Shown here: one piece after another, positions 8,875 through 16,438 of the stretch
Numbering within the stretch: the stretch's first letter is position 1
How the letters are laid out: the number at the start of each line of letters is the position of its first letter
Assembly (NCBI RefSeq): GCF_900114035.1
Contig: NZ_FORP01000001.1
Coordinates: 372,001-436,000, forward strand
Source: Amycolatopsis sacchari
Lineage (GTDB): Bacteria; Actinomycetota; Actinomycetes; Mycobacteriales; Pseudonocardiaceae
DNA length: 64,000 nucleotides
Reading direction: 5' to 3'
Made by a program: the position numbers and the translations under genes
Notes under the pieces: generated by a model
Told to the model about the DNA's origin: nothing
Databases searched by the model: none
The model's input: only the letters and a program-made list of their open reading frames with translations

Positions 8875-10079
8875 TTGTACTTCCTCAGCTCTCGGTGGGC
8901 CAGTGACCGCTTGTGCACCTCGTCGGGGCCGTCGGCGAACCGCAGCGTGCGGATGCCCGCCCACATCTCCGCCAGCGGGAAGTCCTGCGACAGCCCGCCC
9001 GCGCCGTGCGCCTGGATCGCCTTGTCCAGGATCCACTCCACGGTCCGCGGAGTGGCGATCTTGATGGCCTGGATCTCGGTGTGCGCGCCGCGGTTGCCGA
9101 TGGTGTCCATCAGCCAGGCGGTCTTGAGCACGAGCAGCCGCAGCTGCTCGATCCGCACGCGGGACTCCGCGATCCAGTCCTGCACCACGCCCTGCTCCGC
9201 GATGGCCTTGCCGAACGTGCTGCGCGACAGGGTGCGGCGGCACATCGCCTCGATCGCGCGCTCGGCGATGCCGATCGAGCGCATGCAGTGGTGGATGCGG
9301 CCAGGCCCCAGCCGCGCCTGCGCGATGGCGAACCCGGCGCCCTCCTCGACGAGCAGGTTCTCCGCGGGCACGCGGACCTCGTCGAAGACGACCTCGGCGT
9401 GCCCGCCGTGGGAGCTGTCGTCGTAGCCGAACACCTTCATCCCGCGCTTGACCGTCAGGCCGGGGGTGTCGCGCGGCACCAGGATCATGCTCTGCTGGCG
9501 GTGCGGCTCCGCATCGGGATCGGTCTTGCCCATCACGATGAAGATCGCGCAGTTCGGGTTCATCGCCCCCGTGATGTACCACTTGCGCCCGGTGATGACG
9601 TAGGAGTCGCCGTCACGCCGGATGCTCGTGGCGATGTTGCGGGCGTCGGAGGAGGCGACGTCGGGCTCGGTCATCGCGAACGCCGAGCGGATCTCCCCGT
9701 CCAGCAAGGGTTGCAGCCACTGCTTGCGCTGCGCCTCGGTGCCGAACTGCGCCAGCACCTCCATGTTGCCGGTGTCCGGGGCGGCGCAGTTGAGCGCGGC
9801 CGGCGCCAGGTGCGGGCTGCGGCCGGTGATCTCGGCCAGCGGCGCGTACTGCAGGTTGGTCAGCCCGGCGCCGTGTTCGCCCGGCAGGAACAGGTTCCAC
9901 AGCCCGCGCTTGCGGGCCTCGGCCTTGAGCTCGTCGACCACCGGTGGCGGCAACCACGGGTTCTCCCGCTCCGCCAGCTGCTCCTCGAAGACGGGTTCGG
10001 CGGGGTAGATGTGCGAGTCCATGAACTCGAGGAGCTGCCCGCGCAGCTCCTCGGTGCGGGCGTCGAATGCGAAGTCCAT
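8871..10079 (-). CDS. acyl-CoA dehydrogenase (ACAD10/11-like)
   Basis: 402 residues. Motifs AFAMTEPDVASSDA, YVITGRKWYITGAMNPNC and QAHGAGGLSQDFPLAEMWAGIRTLRFADGPDEVH. The DGPDEVH ending places it with the ACAD10/ACAD11-like branch, whose mammalian members are fused to a phosphotransferase domain. Here that phosphotransferase is the separate upstream gene, one base away. This strongly suggests the two proteins act together, plausibly on 4-hydroxyacyl-CoAs, where ACAD10/11 use phosphorylation followed by elimination; that role is carried over from the animal enzymes. Confidence 0.9.
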   Translation of the reverse strand: MDFAFDARTEELRGQLLEFMDSHIYPAEPVFEEQLAERENPWLPPPVVDELKAEARKRGLWNLFLPGEHGAGLTNLQYAPLAEITGRSPHLAPAALNCAAPDTGNMEVLAQFGTEAQRKQWLQPLLDGEIRSAFAMTEPDVASSDARNIATSIRRDGDSYVITGRKWYITGAMNPNCAIFIVMGKTDPDAEPHRQQSMILVPRDTPGLTVKRGMKVFGYDDSSHGGHAEVVFDEVRVPAENLLVEEGAGFAIAQARLGPGRIHHCMRSIGIAERAIEAMCRRTLSRSTFGKAIAEQGVVQDWIAESRVRIEQLRLLVLKTAWLMDTIGNRGAHTEIQAIKIATPRTVEWILDKAIQAHGAGGLSQDFPLAEMWAGIRTLRFADGPDEVHKRSLAHRELRKYK

Positions 10080-10080
10080 G

Positions 10081-11100
10081 TCAGTCCTTGAGTGTCTCGT
10101 TGCCGAGCGCGACGAGCGGGGCGACGCCGTCGCCGATCTGGTCGAAGCCCGCGCCGACGGTCTTGCCCTGGCTGAAGCGGTAGTAGATGCCTTCGAGGAT
10201 CACCGCGAGCTTGAAGAAGGCGAACCCGATGTACCAGTTGAGCGCGGAGATGTCCCGGCCGGACCGCCGCGCGTAACGGGCGATCACCTCGTCCGTGCCG
10301 GGGTAGCCGGGCGCGCTGCTGACGTTGGAGACGAACTCCAGGTCGGCCTTGCCGCGCTCGGCGTAGGCGACGAGCAGCGCGAGGTCGGTGAGCGGGTCGC
10401 CGAGCGTGGACATCTCCCAGTCCAGCACGGCGGTGATCCGGTCCTCGCCGTTCACCAGCACGTTGTCGAGCCGGTAGTCACCGTGCACGATCGCCGGGGC
10501 TCCCGAGGCGGGCAGCCGCCGGGCCAGCCGCTCGTGCAGCTGGTCCACCCCCGGCAGGTCCCGGCTGCGGGAGGCGTCGAGCTGCTTCTTCCACCGCCGC
10601 AGCTGCCGCTCCAGGAACCCCTCCGGACGGCCGAAATCGCCCAGCCCCACCGCATCGGGGACCACCGCGTGCAGGTCGACGAGCGTGTCGACCAGCGCGT
10701 CGGCGATCCCCGCCGTCCGCTCCGGGCCGAGCGCCTCGAGCTCGGCCGCGGAGCGGTACGGGGTGCCCTCGACGTACTCCATGACGTAGAACGGCGCGCC
10801 GAGCACCTCGGGGTCCTGGCACAGGGTGATCGTGCCCGGCACCGGGACCGCGGTCCCGCGCAGCGCGCTGATCACCCGGTGCTCCCGGGCCATGTCGTGG
10901 GCGGTCGGCAGGACGTGCCCCAGCGGCGGGCGGCGCACCACCCAGCGCGACCGGCCGTCCGTGACCACGTAGGTGAGGTTCGACCGGCCGCCCTGCACGA
11001 CCTCGGCCGTCAGCGCACCCGTGACCAGGCCGGGTGCCTGCTCGTCGAGGTGCGCGCGCAGCCGCGCGAGATCCAGGCCCGGCGGGTCCTGCTGGGTCAT
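10081..11100 (-). CDS. APH-family phosphotransferase (ACAD10/11-type kinase)
   Basis: 339 residues with the aminoglycoside/choline kinase fold. N-terminal nucleotide loop region QGGRSNLTYVV and RWVVRRPP, catalytic loop IVHGDYRLDNVLV (Asp base) and the metal-binding LDWEMSTLGDP. This subfamily sits beside acyl-CoA dehydrogenases in actinobacteria and corresponds to the kinase domain of ACAD10/11. It is unlikely to be an antibiotic kinase. ATG 11100 follows a GGGAGG site. First gene of the four-gene operon; the palindrome at 11121-11136 is its probable operator. Confidence 0.86.
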   Translation of the reverse strand: MTQQDPPGLDLARLRAHLDEQAPGLVTGALTAEVVQGGRSNLTYVVTDGRSRWVVRRPPLGHVLPTAHDMAREHRVISALRGTAVPVPGTITLCQDPEVLGAPFYVMEYVEGTPYRSAAELEALGPERTAGIADALVDTLVDLHAVVPDAVGLGDFGRPEGFLERQLRRWKKQLDASRSRDLPGVDQLHERLARRLPASGAPAIVHGDYRLDNVLVNGEDRITAVLDWEMSTLGDPLTDLALLVAYAERGKADLEFVSNVSSAPGYPGTDEVIARYARRSGRDISALNWYIGFAFFKLAVILEGIYYRFSQGKTVGAGFDQIGDGVAPLVALGNETLKD

Positions 11101-11120
11101 GTGGCCTCCCTGCCTTCCGG

Positions 11121-11136
11121 TACCGACCAGTCGGTA
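11121..11136. promoter_or_regulatory. palindromic operator TACCGAC-CA-GTCGGTA
   Basis: Perfect 7-bp inverted repeat 20 bases upstream of the phosphotransferase start. It closely resembles the TACCGACC-type sites recognised by TetR regulators of fatty-acid degradation such as Thermus PfmR. The binding protein here may be the TetR encoded at 5998; not shown by the sequence. Confidence 0.6.
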
Positions 11137-11171
11137 TGTCCTACCGTAGCGACCGCCGCGGCCTGCCCGCC

Positions 11172-11624
11172 TCAGGCGAGCAGGCGCACGACGAACTCGG
11201 CGACGCAGGCGGGCTTCGCCTCGCCGTCGATCTCCACCGTCCAGCGCACGACCGCCTGCTTGCCGCCCGGCACGTCGGTGATCTCGGCGAGCTCCGCCGA
11301 GCCCCGCACCTTCGCGCCGACCCGCACCGGCTGGGGGAACCGGACCTTGTTGAGGCCGTAGTTGATCCCCATCTTCAGCCCGTCGACGCGGTAGGTCTCG
11401 GCGGACAGGTACGGCAGCAGCGACAGGGTGAGGAACCCGTGCGCGATGGGACCGCCGAACGGACCCTGCTGGGCCTTCTCGAGGTCGACGTGGATCCACT
11501 GGTGGTCGCCCGTGGCGTCGGCGAACGTGTTGACCTGGTCCTGCGTGACGGTGTGCCACTCGCTGGTGCCGAGGGGCTCCCCGGCGGCCGCGGCGAACTC
11601 TTCCAGGCTGGAGAAGACGCGCAT
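11172..11624 (-). CDS. MaoC-family (R)-hydratase
   Basis: 150 residues with the hot-dog fold hydratase signature FADATGDHQWIHVD (catalytic Asp and His), GGPIAHGFLTLSLLP and the usual N-terminal TVTQDQVNTFADATGD. Members hydrate trans-2-enoyl-CoA to (R)-3-hydroxyacyl-CoA. The start codon is 2 bases after the FabG-like stop codon, so the two are co-transcribed. A hydratase plus a 3-hydroxyacyl dehydrogenase would carry out consecutive steps of a beta-oxidation-like route fed by the dehydrogenases downstream. Confidence 0.9.
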   Translation of the reverse strand: MRVFSSLEEFAAAAGEPLGTSEWHTVTQDQVNTFADATGDHQWIHVDLEKAQQGPFGGPIAHGFLTLSLLPYLSAETYRVDGLKMGINYGLNKVRFPQPVRVGAKVRGSAELAEITDVPGGKQAVVRWTVEIDGEAKPACVAEFVVRLLA

Positions 11625-11626
11625 GC

Positions 11627-12388
11627 TCAGTCCTTCGGTCCGCCGGCGACGTAGATGACCTGGCCGGAGACGAACCCGGCGCCCTCGCTCACCAGGAACG
11701 ACACGGTGTGCGCGATGTCGTCCGGCGTGCCGACGCGCTGCATCGGGATCTCCTTGGCCGCGGCCGCCTTGAAGTCCTCGAACGACAGGCCCAGCCGGTC
11801 CGCGGTCGCCGCCGTCATGTCGGTGGCGATGAAGCCCGGCGCGATCGCGTTGGCGGTGACGCCGAACTTGCCCAGCTCGATGGCCAGCGTCTTCGTGAAG
11901 CCCTGCATACCGGCCTTCGCGGCGGCGTAGTTGACCTGGCCGCGGTTGCCCAGCGCGGACGTGCTGGACAGGTTCACGATCCGGCCCCACTTCTGGGCGG
12001 TCATGTGCCGCTGCACGGCGCGGGTCATCAGGAACGAGCCGCGCAGGTGCACGTTCAGCACCGCGTCCCAGTCGTCGTCGGTCATCTTGAAGATCAGGTT
12101 GTCGCGGGTGATGCCGGCGTTGTTCACCAGGACGGTCGGCGGGCCGAGCTCCTCGGCGACCTTCGCGACGGCCGCCTCGACCTGCTCGGTGTTGCTGACG
12201 TCGAGGCCGACCCCGATCGCCCGGCCGCCGGCGGCGGCGAGGTCCTCGGCGCCGGACTTGACGGCGGCCTCGTCCAGGTCGAGCAGCCCCACGGCGAACC
12301 CGTCGGCCGACAGCCGCCGGGCGACGGCGGCACCGATGCCACGGCCGGCCCCGGTGACGATCGCGACGCGGGAGTGGGATTCGGTCAC
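11627..12388 (-). CDS. 3-oxoacyl-ACP/CoA reductase-type SDR (FabG-like)
   Basis: 253 residues. TGAGRGIG cofactor motif, NNAGITRDN, catalytic Ser in NLSSTSAL, Tyr/Lys in YAAAK and AIAPGFIATDMT; all typical of FabG reductases. I chose the GTG at 12388 because it is preceded by a strong GAGGAGG site at normal spacing. The ATG 18 bases further up would have that site inside the gene. Co-transcribed with the MaoC gene. The palindrome TAAGCG-AG-CGCTTA at 12421 lies in its promoter region, suggesting control by the TetR at 1967. Confidence 0.88.
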   Translation of the reverse strand: MTESHSRVAIVTGAGRGIGAAVARRLSADGFAVGLLDLDEAAVKSGAEDLAAAGGRAIGVGLDVSNTEQVEAAVAKVAEELGPPTVLVNNAGITRDNLIFKMTDDDWDAVLNVHLRGSFLMTRAVQRHMTAQKWGRIVNLSSTSALGNRGQVNYAAAKAGMQGFTKTLAIELGKFGVTANAIAPGFIATDMTAATADRLGLSFEDFKAAAAKEIPMQRVGTPDDIAHTVSFLVSEGAGFVSGQVIYVAGGPKD

Positions 12389-12420
12389 GTGCTTCCTCCT
12401 CGGCATTGAGTGCGCATGGG

Positions 12421-12434
12421 TAAGCGAGCGCTTA
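12421..12434. promoter_or_regulatory. palindromic operator TAAGCG-AG-CGCTTA
   Basis: Perfect 6-bp inverted repeat 33 bases upstream of the FabG-like GTG start. Both arms are identical to the palindrome at 2614-2627 in the TetR/SDR divergent promoter. It links the 12.4-kb unit to the 2.6-kb regulator. Confidence 0.65.
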
Positions 12435-12485
12435 GAAAGCTACCGGGATCGGGCCGTGCTGAACACCCGTGTAACCCAAGTCACT

Positions 12486-13130
12486 TCAGGTCGAGCGTAG
12501 TAGCGGGACGGCGAGCGTCGCGACGGCGAGGAGCTCGGTGAGCGCCATCAGCCGCTGCACGAGCCCGAGCGGCACGAACGTCCACCACGGGCCGCCACCG
12601 GCGAGCATCACGACGACACCGGTGAGGATGAGCGCGAACCAGCCCAGCGACGCGATGCTGAGGACGCGGGCGATCCAGCGCCACGGGGTGTCGTCGGCGA
12701 ACACCGGGCCGGACGCGAGGAGCAGCCCGACCGGCAGGCACACGAACCCGATGATGCTCGCGATCCGGTGCACGGTCCCGCCCGCGCTCGGCCCGACGGC
12801 CCAGTCGGTCTTCGGGAACGCGACGATCACCAGCAGGCTCACCGTCCACACCGCACCGGCGAGCAGCGCGCCCGCGGGCAGCGTGCGGCGCAGCGCGTGC
12901 ACGGCGAACAGCACCCCGGACCCGAGCGCGACGAGCAGCAGCGCCACGTTGAAGATCCACTTGTTGGCGCTCAGCCCGTACTCGCTGATCGTGCGGCGCA
13001 GCGGGCTGATCTCGTTGGTGGGCGGCAGGAACTGCAGCAGCAGCACGAGCAGCGCACCGGCCGCGATCGCGACGACGCCACCCGCGCCGAGCAGGCCCGG
13101 GGCGCGGCCGGGGGAGACGGTCAGGCTCAT
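12486..13130 (-). CDS. DUF998-type integral membrane protein
   Basis: 214 residues with about six hydrophobic segments. These begin with GVVAIAAGALLVLLLQF after a short basic N-terminus and include FNVALLLVALGSGVLFAV, AVWTVSLLVIVAF, IASIIGFVCLPVGLLLA and LILTGVVVMLAGG. The RRTISEYGL and FPKTDW motifs are characteristic of DUF998 family members, which have no known function. Single gene, divergent from the gamma-glutamylcyclotransferase-like gene. Confidence 0.75.
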   Translation of the reverse strand: MSLTVSPGRAPGLLGAGGVVAIAAGALLVLLLQFLPPTNEISPLRRTISEYGLSANKWIFNVALLLVALGSGVLFAVHALRRTLPAGALLAGAVWTVSLLVIVAFPKTDWAVGPSAGGTVHRIASIIGFVCLPVGLLLASGPVFADDTPWRWIARVLSIASLGWFALILTGVVVMLAGGGPWWTFVPLGLVQRLMALTELLAVATLAVPLLRST

Positions 13131-13184
13131 GATCCGATCGTACGGACGGCGCGTGGGCGGGCCGTGTGCTCCAGAATCGGGTCC

Positions 13185-13790
13185 GTGCTCGTCTGGTACG
13201 TCAGCTACGGCTCGAACATGAACGCCGCGCGGTTCGGGTGTTACCTCGCCGGCGGGACGCCTTCCGGCGGGCGGCTGGCGTTCCCCGGCTGCCGCGACCC
13301 CGCGCAGCCGGTGCGGACACGCGGGTGCGAGCTGCCGGGCGGGATCTACTTCGCCACCGAGTCCTTGGTCTGGGGCGGCGGCCGCGCGTTCTACGACCCG
13401 GGCCTGCCGGGTACCGCCGCGGCGCGCGCGTACCTGATCACGGCGGAGCAGTTTTCGGACGTCGTGGCGCAGGAGATGTACCGGGAGCCCGGCGAGGACC
13501 TCGACCTGACGGCGGCGCTGGAGACCGGCCGCGCGACGCTGGGGCCCGGCCGGTACGAAACCCTGGTGTGCGCGGGAGAACTCGACGGGCACCCGCTGCT
13601 GACCTTCACCGCGCCCTGGGTGTGGACCGACGTCGAGCTGCTCGCCCCCTCGGCCCGGTACCTGCGCATGCTGGCGACCGGACTGCGGGAGGCCCACGGC
13701 TGGGACCCGCTCCGCGCGGGCGCGTACCTCGCGTCCCGTCCCGGCGCCGCGGGGACGTGGACCGCGGAGCGGATCGCGGCACTGGCTTAG
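13185..13790 (+). CDS. gamma-glutamylcyclotransferase-fold protein
   Basis: 201 residues from GTG 13185. The first residues read VLVWYVSYGSNMN; the YGSN motif is the substrate/oxoproline-binding loop of the GGCT (AIG2-like) fold. The rest (FPGCRDPAQP, GGGRAFYDPG, AAARAYLITAEQF) matches actinobacterial proteins that are often mis-annotated as histone deacetylase. A cyclotransferase activity on a gamma-glutamyl compound is possible but unproven. No signal peptide. Confidence 0.65.
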   Translation: MLVWYVSYGSNMNAARFGCYLAGGTPSGGRLAFPGCRDPAQPVRTRGCELPGGIYFATESLVWGGGRAFYDPGLPGTAAARAYLITAEQFSDVVAQEMYREPGEDLDLTAALETGRATLGPGRYETLVCAGELDGHPLLTFTAPWVWTDVELLAPSARYLRMLATGLREAHGWDPLRAGAYLASRPGAAGTWTAERIAALA

Positions 13791-13983
13791 GGCGTTGGCC
13801 ACGCGGCGGAGCCGCGCTTTCACCACCCCACAACCGGCACCGCCGCGGGTTCTGAGGGGCTTCCTCGCGAGGACAGCGCCGCCGTGGTGACCTGGCGGTC
13901 ATGAGAAGGCGATCCCGGAGCGAGGGAGCCCCTCAGGTTCCGCCACCCGCGCCCGCCCGCGAGCCACTACTAGGATCCATCCC

Positions 13984-14967
13984 ATGGAACAGCGGGTGTT
14001 GGGGCGGACGGGCCGGAACGTGTCGGTGATCGGGCTGGGCACGTGGCAGCTCGGCGCGGACTGGGGCGACGTGAGCGTCGAGGACGCGAAGGCGGTGCTG
14101 GACGCGGCCGTCGAAGCCGGGGTGACGTTCTTCGACACGGCGGACGTCTACGGCGACGGCCGCAGTGAGCAGGTCATCGGCGAGTACCTGCGCGGCCGGC
14201 CGGACGCGGACGTCTTCGTGGCCACCAAGATGGGCCGCCGCGCGAGCCTCGACCCGGCGAACTACACCCTCGCCAACTTCCGCGCGTGGACCGACCGGTC
14301 GCGGGCGAACCTCGGCGTCGACACGCTGGACCTGGTGCAGCTGCACTGCCCGCCGACGCCGGTGTACTCCTCGGACGAGGTCTTCGACGCACTCGACACC
14401 CTGGTGGCCGAGAAGCGGATCGCCGCGTACGGCGTGAGCGTCGAGACGTGCGACGAGGCCCTGACCGCGATCGCCCGGCCGGGCACCGCGAGCGTGCAGA
14501 TCATCCTGAACCCGTTCCGGCTCAAGCCTTTGGAGCGCGTGCTGCCCGCCGCGGCCGAGGCGGGCGTCGGGATCATCGCGCGGGTGCCGCTCGCCTCGGG
14601 CCTGCTGTCCGGGCGCTACACCAAGGACACCGTGTTCGCCGCGAACGACCACCGCACGTTCAACCGCCACGGTGAGGCTTTCGACCAGGGCGAGACGTTC
14701 TCGGGCGTGGACTTCGCGACGGGTGTCGAGGCGGCGGCGGAGTTCGCCGAGCTGGCACCGGAAGGGGCCACGCCCGCCCAGACCGCGCTGCGCTGGATCG
14801 TGCAGCAGCCGGGCGTCACGTCGGTGATCCCGGGCGCCCGCTCGCCGGAGCAGGCCCGCGCGAACGCCGCCGCGGCCGCGCTGGCCCCACTGCCCGGCGC
14901 GACGCTGGAGGCGGTGCGCGACCTGTACGACCGGCGGATCCGCGCCCAGGTGCACGACCGCTGGTGA
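13984..14967 (+). CDS. aldo/keto reductase
   Basis: 327 residues, (beta/alpha)8 barrel. The catalytic tetrad can be picked out: Asp in FFDTADVYG, Tyr in the same segment, Lys in VATKMG and His in LVQLHCPP. NADPH-binding residues lie near the C-terminus (IPGARSPEQARANAAA). It reduces aldehydes or ketones; substrate unknown. Single gene. Its last ~28 bases are duplicated in imperfect form just downstream (15010-15036). Confidence 0.9.
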   Translation: MEQRVLGRTGRNVSVIGLGTWQLGADWGDVSVEDAKAVLDAAVEAGVTFFDTADVYGDGRSEQVIGEYLRGRPDADVFVATKMGRRASLDPANYTLANFRAWTDRSRANLGVDTLDLVQLHCPPTPVYSSDEVFDALDTLVAEKRIAAYGVSVETCDEALTAIARPGTASVQIILNPFRLKPLERVLPAAAEAGVGIIARVPLASGLLSGRYTKDTVFAANDHRTFNRHGEAFDQGETFSGVDFATGVEAAAEFAELAPEGATPAQTALRWIVQQPGVTSVIPGARSPEQARANAAAAALAPLPGATLEAVRDLYDRRIRAQVHDRW

Positions 14968-15033
14968 GCTGAACGCTGTGGACGGCGTGGCCCGGGCGCG
15001 GCATTCGCCGCCCGGTGCACGACGGCTGGTGGG

Positions 15034-15492
15034 CTAGACCGCGCCCCGCCGCTCGGTCGCCGCGAGCACGCGGCCCAGCGCGGCGTGCAGCTGTTCCAGC
15101 TCCGCGAGGTCCATGCCCAGCTCCTCGACCACGCGGTACGGGATCTTCTCCGCCTCCTTGCGGAACTCCCGTCCCGCGTCGGTCAGGTCGACCAGCAGCG
15201 CCCGCTCGTCGGCGCGGTTGCGCTCGCGCTTGACGTACCCCAGCGCCTCCAGCCGCTTGAGCAGGGGCGACAACGTCGCGGGCTCCGCGCGCAGCGTCTC
15301 GCACAGGTCCTTCACCGTGCGCGGCGCCCGGTCCCACAACGCCAGCAGCACCAGGTACTGCGGGTGGGTCAGCCCGTAGGGCTTGAGCAGCGGCCGGTAG
15401 ATCGCGATCACGCTGCGGGAGGCCACCGACAGCGCGAAGCACACCTGCCGGTCCAGCGCCAGCGGGTCGTCCCCGAGGTCGATCGTCGCCAT
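15034..15492 (-). CDS. MarR-family regulator (OhrR-like)
   Basis: 152 residues with a winged helix: LTHPQYLVLLALWDRAPRTVKDLCE...AEPATLSPLLKRLEALGYVKRERN, followed by ERALLVDLTDAGREF. The N-terminal QVCFALSVASRSVIAIYRPLL resembles OhrR, and the Cys in VCFAL is at the place of the peroxide-sensing Cys. No ohr gene is adjacent. It is divergent from the DUF5313 gene, with a small palindrome TTAGC-AC-GCTAA in the shared promoter. Confidence 0.82.
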   Translation of the reverse strand: MATIDLGDDPLALDRQVCFALSVASRSVIAIYRPLLKPYGLTHPQYLVLLALWDRAPRTVKDLCETLRAEPATLSPLLKRLEALGYVKRERNRADERALLVDLTDAGREFRKEAEKIPYRVVEELGMDLAELEQLHAALGRVLAATERRGAV

Positions 15493-15512
15493 GGTCACTC
15501 CCGCTCCATTGA

Positions 15513-15524
15513 TTAGCACGCTAA
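15513..15524. promoter_or_regulatory. MarR-type palindrome TTAGC-AC-GCTAA
   Basis: Perfect 5-bp inverted repeat in the AT-richer 54-base gap between the divergent MarR gene and the DUF5313 gene. Likely autoregulatory operator of the MarR protein. Confidence 0.5.
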
Positions 15525-15546
15525 GAATTAGTCTACTATCGGTCTG

Positions 15547-15939
15547 GTGAGACAACGTCCGAACCCGGTGCAGTGGGTCTGGTACGCCCTGGGCGGCCGC
15601 CTGCCCGAGCGCTGCCGCGAATGGGTCCTGCACGACACCACGTCGAAAACCTGGGTGCTGCGCCACGCCGCGCGCTCCACGGTGCTCGTCGGGCCGCTGA
15701 TGCTCGTGTGGCTGCTGCTCCCGGCACCGCTCGGGCTGCGGCTCGCGCTCGTGCTGATGGCGGCGCTGGTCGGCTACTTCTACTCCTTCGTGTACATGGA
15801 GGAGGCGGCCGAGAACCGGCTGGCCAAACACGGGTACCCGCGGGGCACCGGGAAGCGGGTGCGCCGAGAGGCCCACGCCGACGAGGACGAGGCGGCGCGC
15901 CAGCGCTACATCGCCCGGTATCGCACGCCACAGGAGTAG
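15547..15939 (+). CDS. DUF5313-type membrane protein
   Basis: 130 residues. It begins RPNPVQWVWYALGGRLP..., then WVLHDTT, two adjacent hydrophobic segments around VLVGPLMLVWLLLP and ALVLMAALVGYFYSFVYM, and a charged tail with RYIARYRTPQE. This layout is that of the actinobacterial DUF5313 family, of unknown role. GTG start at 15547. Divergent from a MarR gene that may control it. Confidence 0.7.
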   Translation: MRQRPNPVQWVWYALGGRLPERCREWVLHDTTSKTWVLRHAARSTVLVGPLMLVWLLLPAPLGLRLALVLMAALVGYFYSFVYMEEAAENRLAKHGYPRGTGKRVRREAHADEDEAARQRYIARYRTPQE

Positions 15940-15942
15940 CGC

Positions 15943-15963
15943 TTGACTTGAAGCGCTTCAAGT
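15943..15963 (+). promoter_or_regulatory. MerR-type promoter/operator
   Basis: A 9-bp-arm perfect palindrome ACTTGAAGC-GCTTCAAGT (15946-15963) overlaps a TTGACT -35 hexamer (15943-15948). Overlap of the operator with the -35 element is the standard architecture for MerR regulators. It precedes the MerR gene by 16 bases. Confidence 0.6.
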
Positions 15964-15979
15964 TCCGGAGACTCGTGTC

Positions 15980-16423
15980 ATGTCGATGGCGGATCCGGCC
16001 GAGGTGACCTGGTGCACGATCCAGGAGGTCTCCCGGCGTAGCGGCCTGTCGGAACCGACGCTGCGCTACTACGAGCGGATCGGCCTGATCGGCCCGGTGC
16101 GGCGGGACCCGGGCAGCGGGCACCGCCGGTACGACCCCGAACTGGTCGAGACCATTGTGGCGCTGAGCTGCCTGCGGGACACCGGGATGAGCGTGCGCGA
16201 CCTGCGCGAGTACCTGGCACACCTGGGTGACGGAGCCGCCGCGCACCTGCGCGAGCTGTTCCGCCGCAACGCCTCCCGGCTGGACGCCGAGATCGAGCGG
16301 CTGACCGTGCGGCGGGAGTACCTGCGGCACAAGGCCGAGCTGTGGGACGCCAGGGTGCGCGGGGACGCCGAAGCCGAAAGCCGTGCCATCGACGGGGTCC
16401 GGGACGCGGTGTCCCGGTTCTGA
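15980..16423 (+). CDS. MerR-family transcriptional regulator
   Basis: 147 residues. The N-terminal MerR HTH is clear: IQEVSRRSGLSEPTLRYYERIGLIGPVRRDPGSG, followed by a long coiled-coil helix (LFRRNASRLDAEIERLTVRREYLRHKAELW). There is no Cys-rich metal site, so it probably senses an organic compound. It is 15 bases upstream of an NAD-dependent reductase gene, its probable target through the promoter at 15943. Confidence 0.87.
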   Translation: MSMADPAEVTWCTIQEVSRRSGLSEPTLRYYERIGLIGPVRRDPGSGHRRYDPELVETIVALSCLRDTGMSVRDLREYLAHLGDGAAAHLRELFRRNASRLDAEIERLTVRREYLRHKAELWDARVRGDAEAESRAIDGVRDAVSRF

Positions 16424-16438
16424 CGCGAAGGAAGATCG

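Noticed and set aside
10081..11100. Aminoglycoside resistance kinase
   Set aside because: Context with acyl-CoA dehydrogenases and similarity to ACAD10/11 kinase domains argue for lipid catabolism, not drug resistance.
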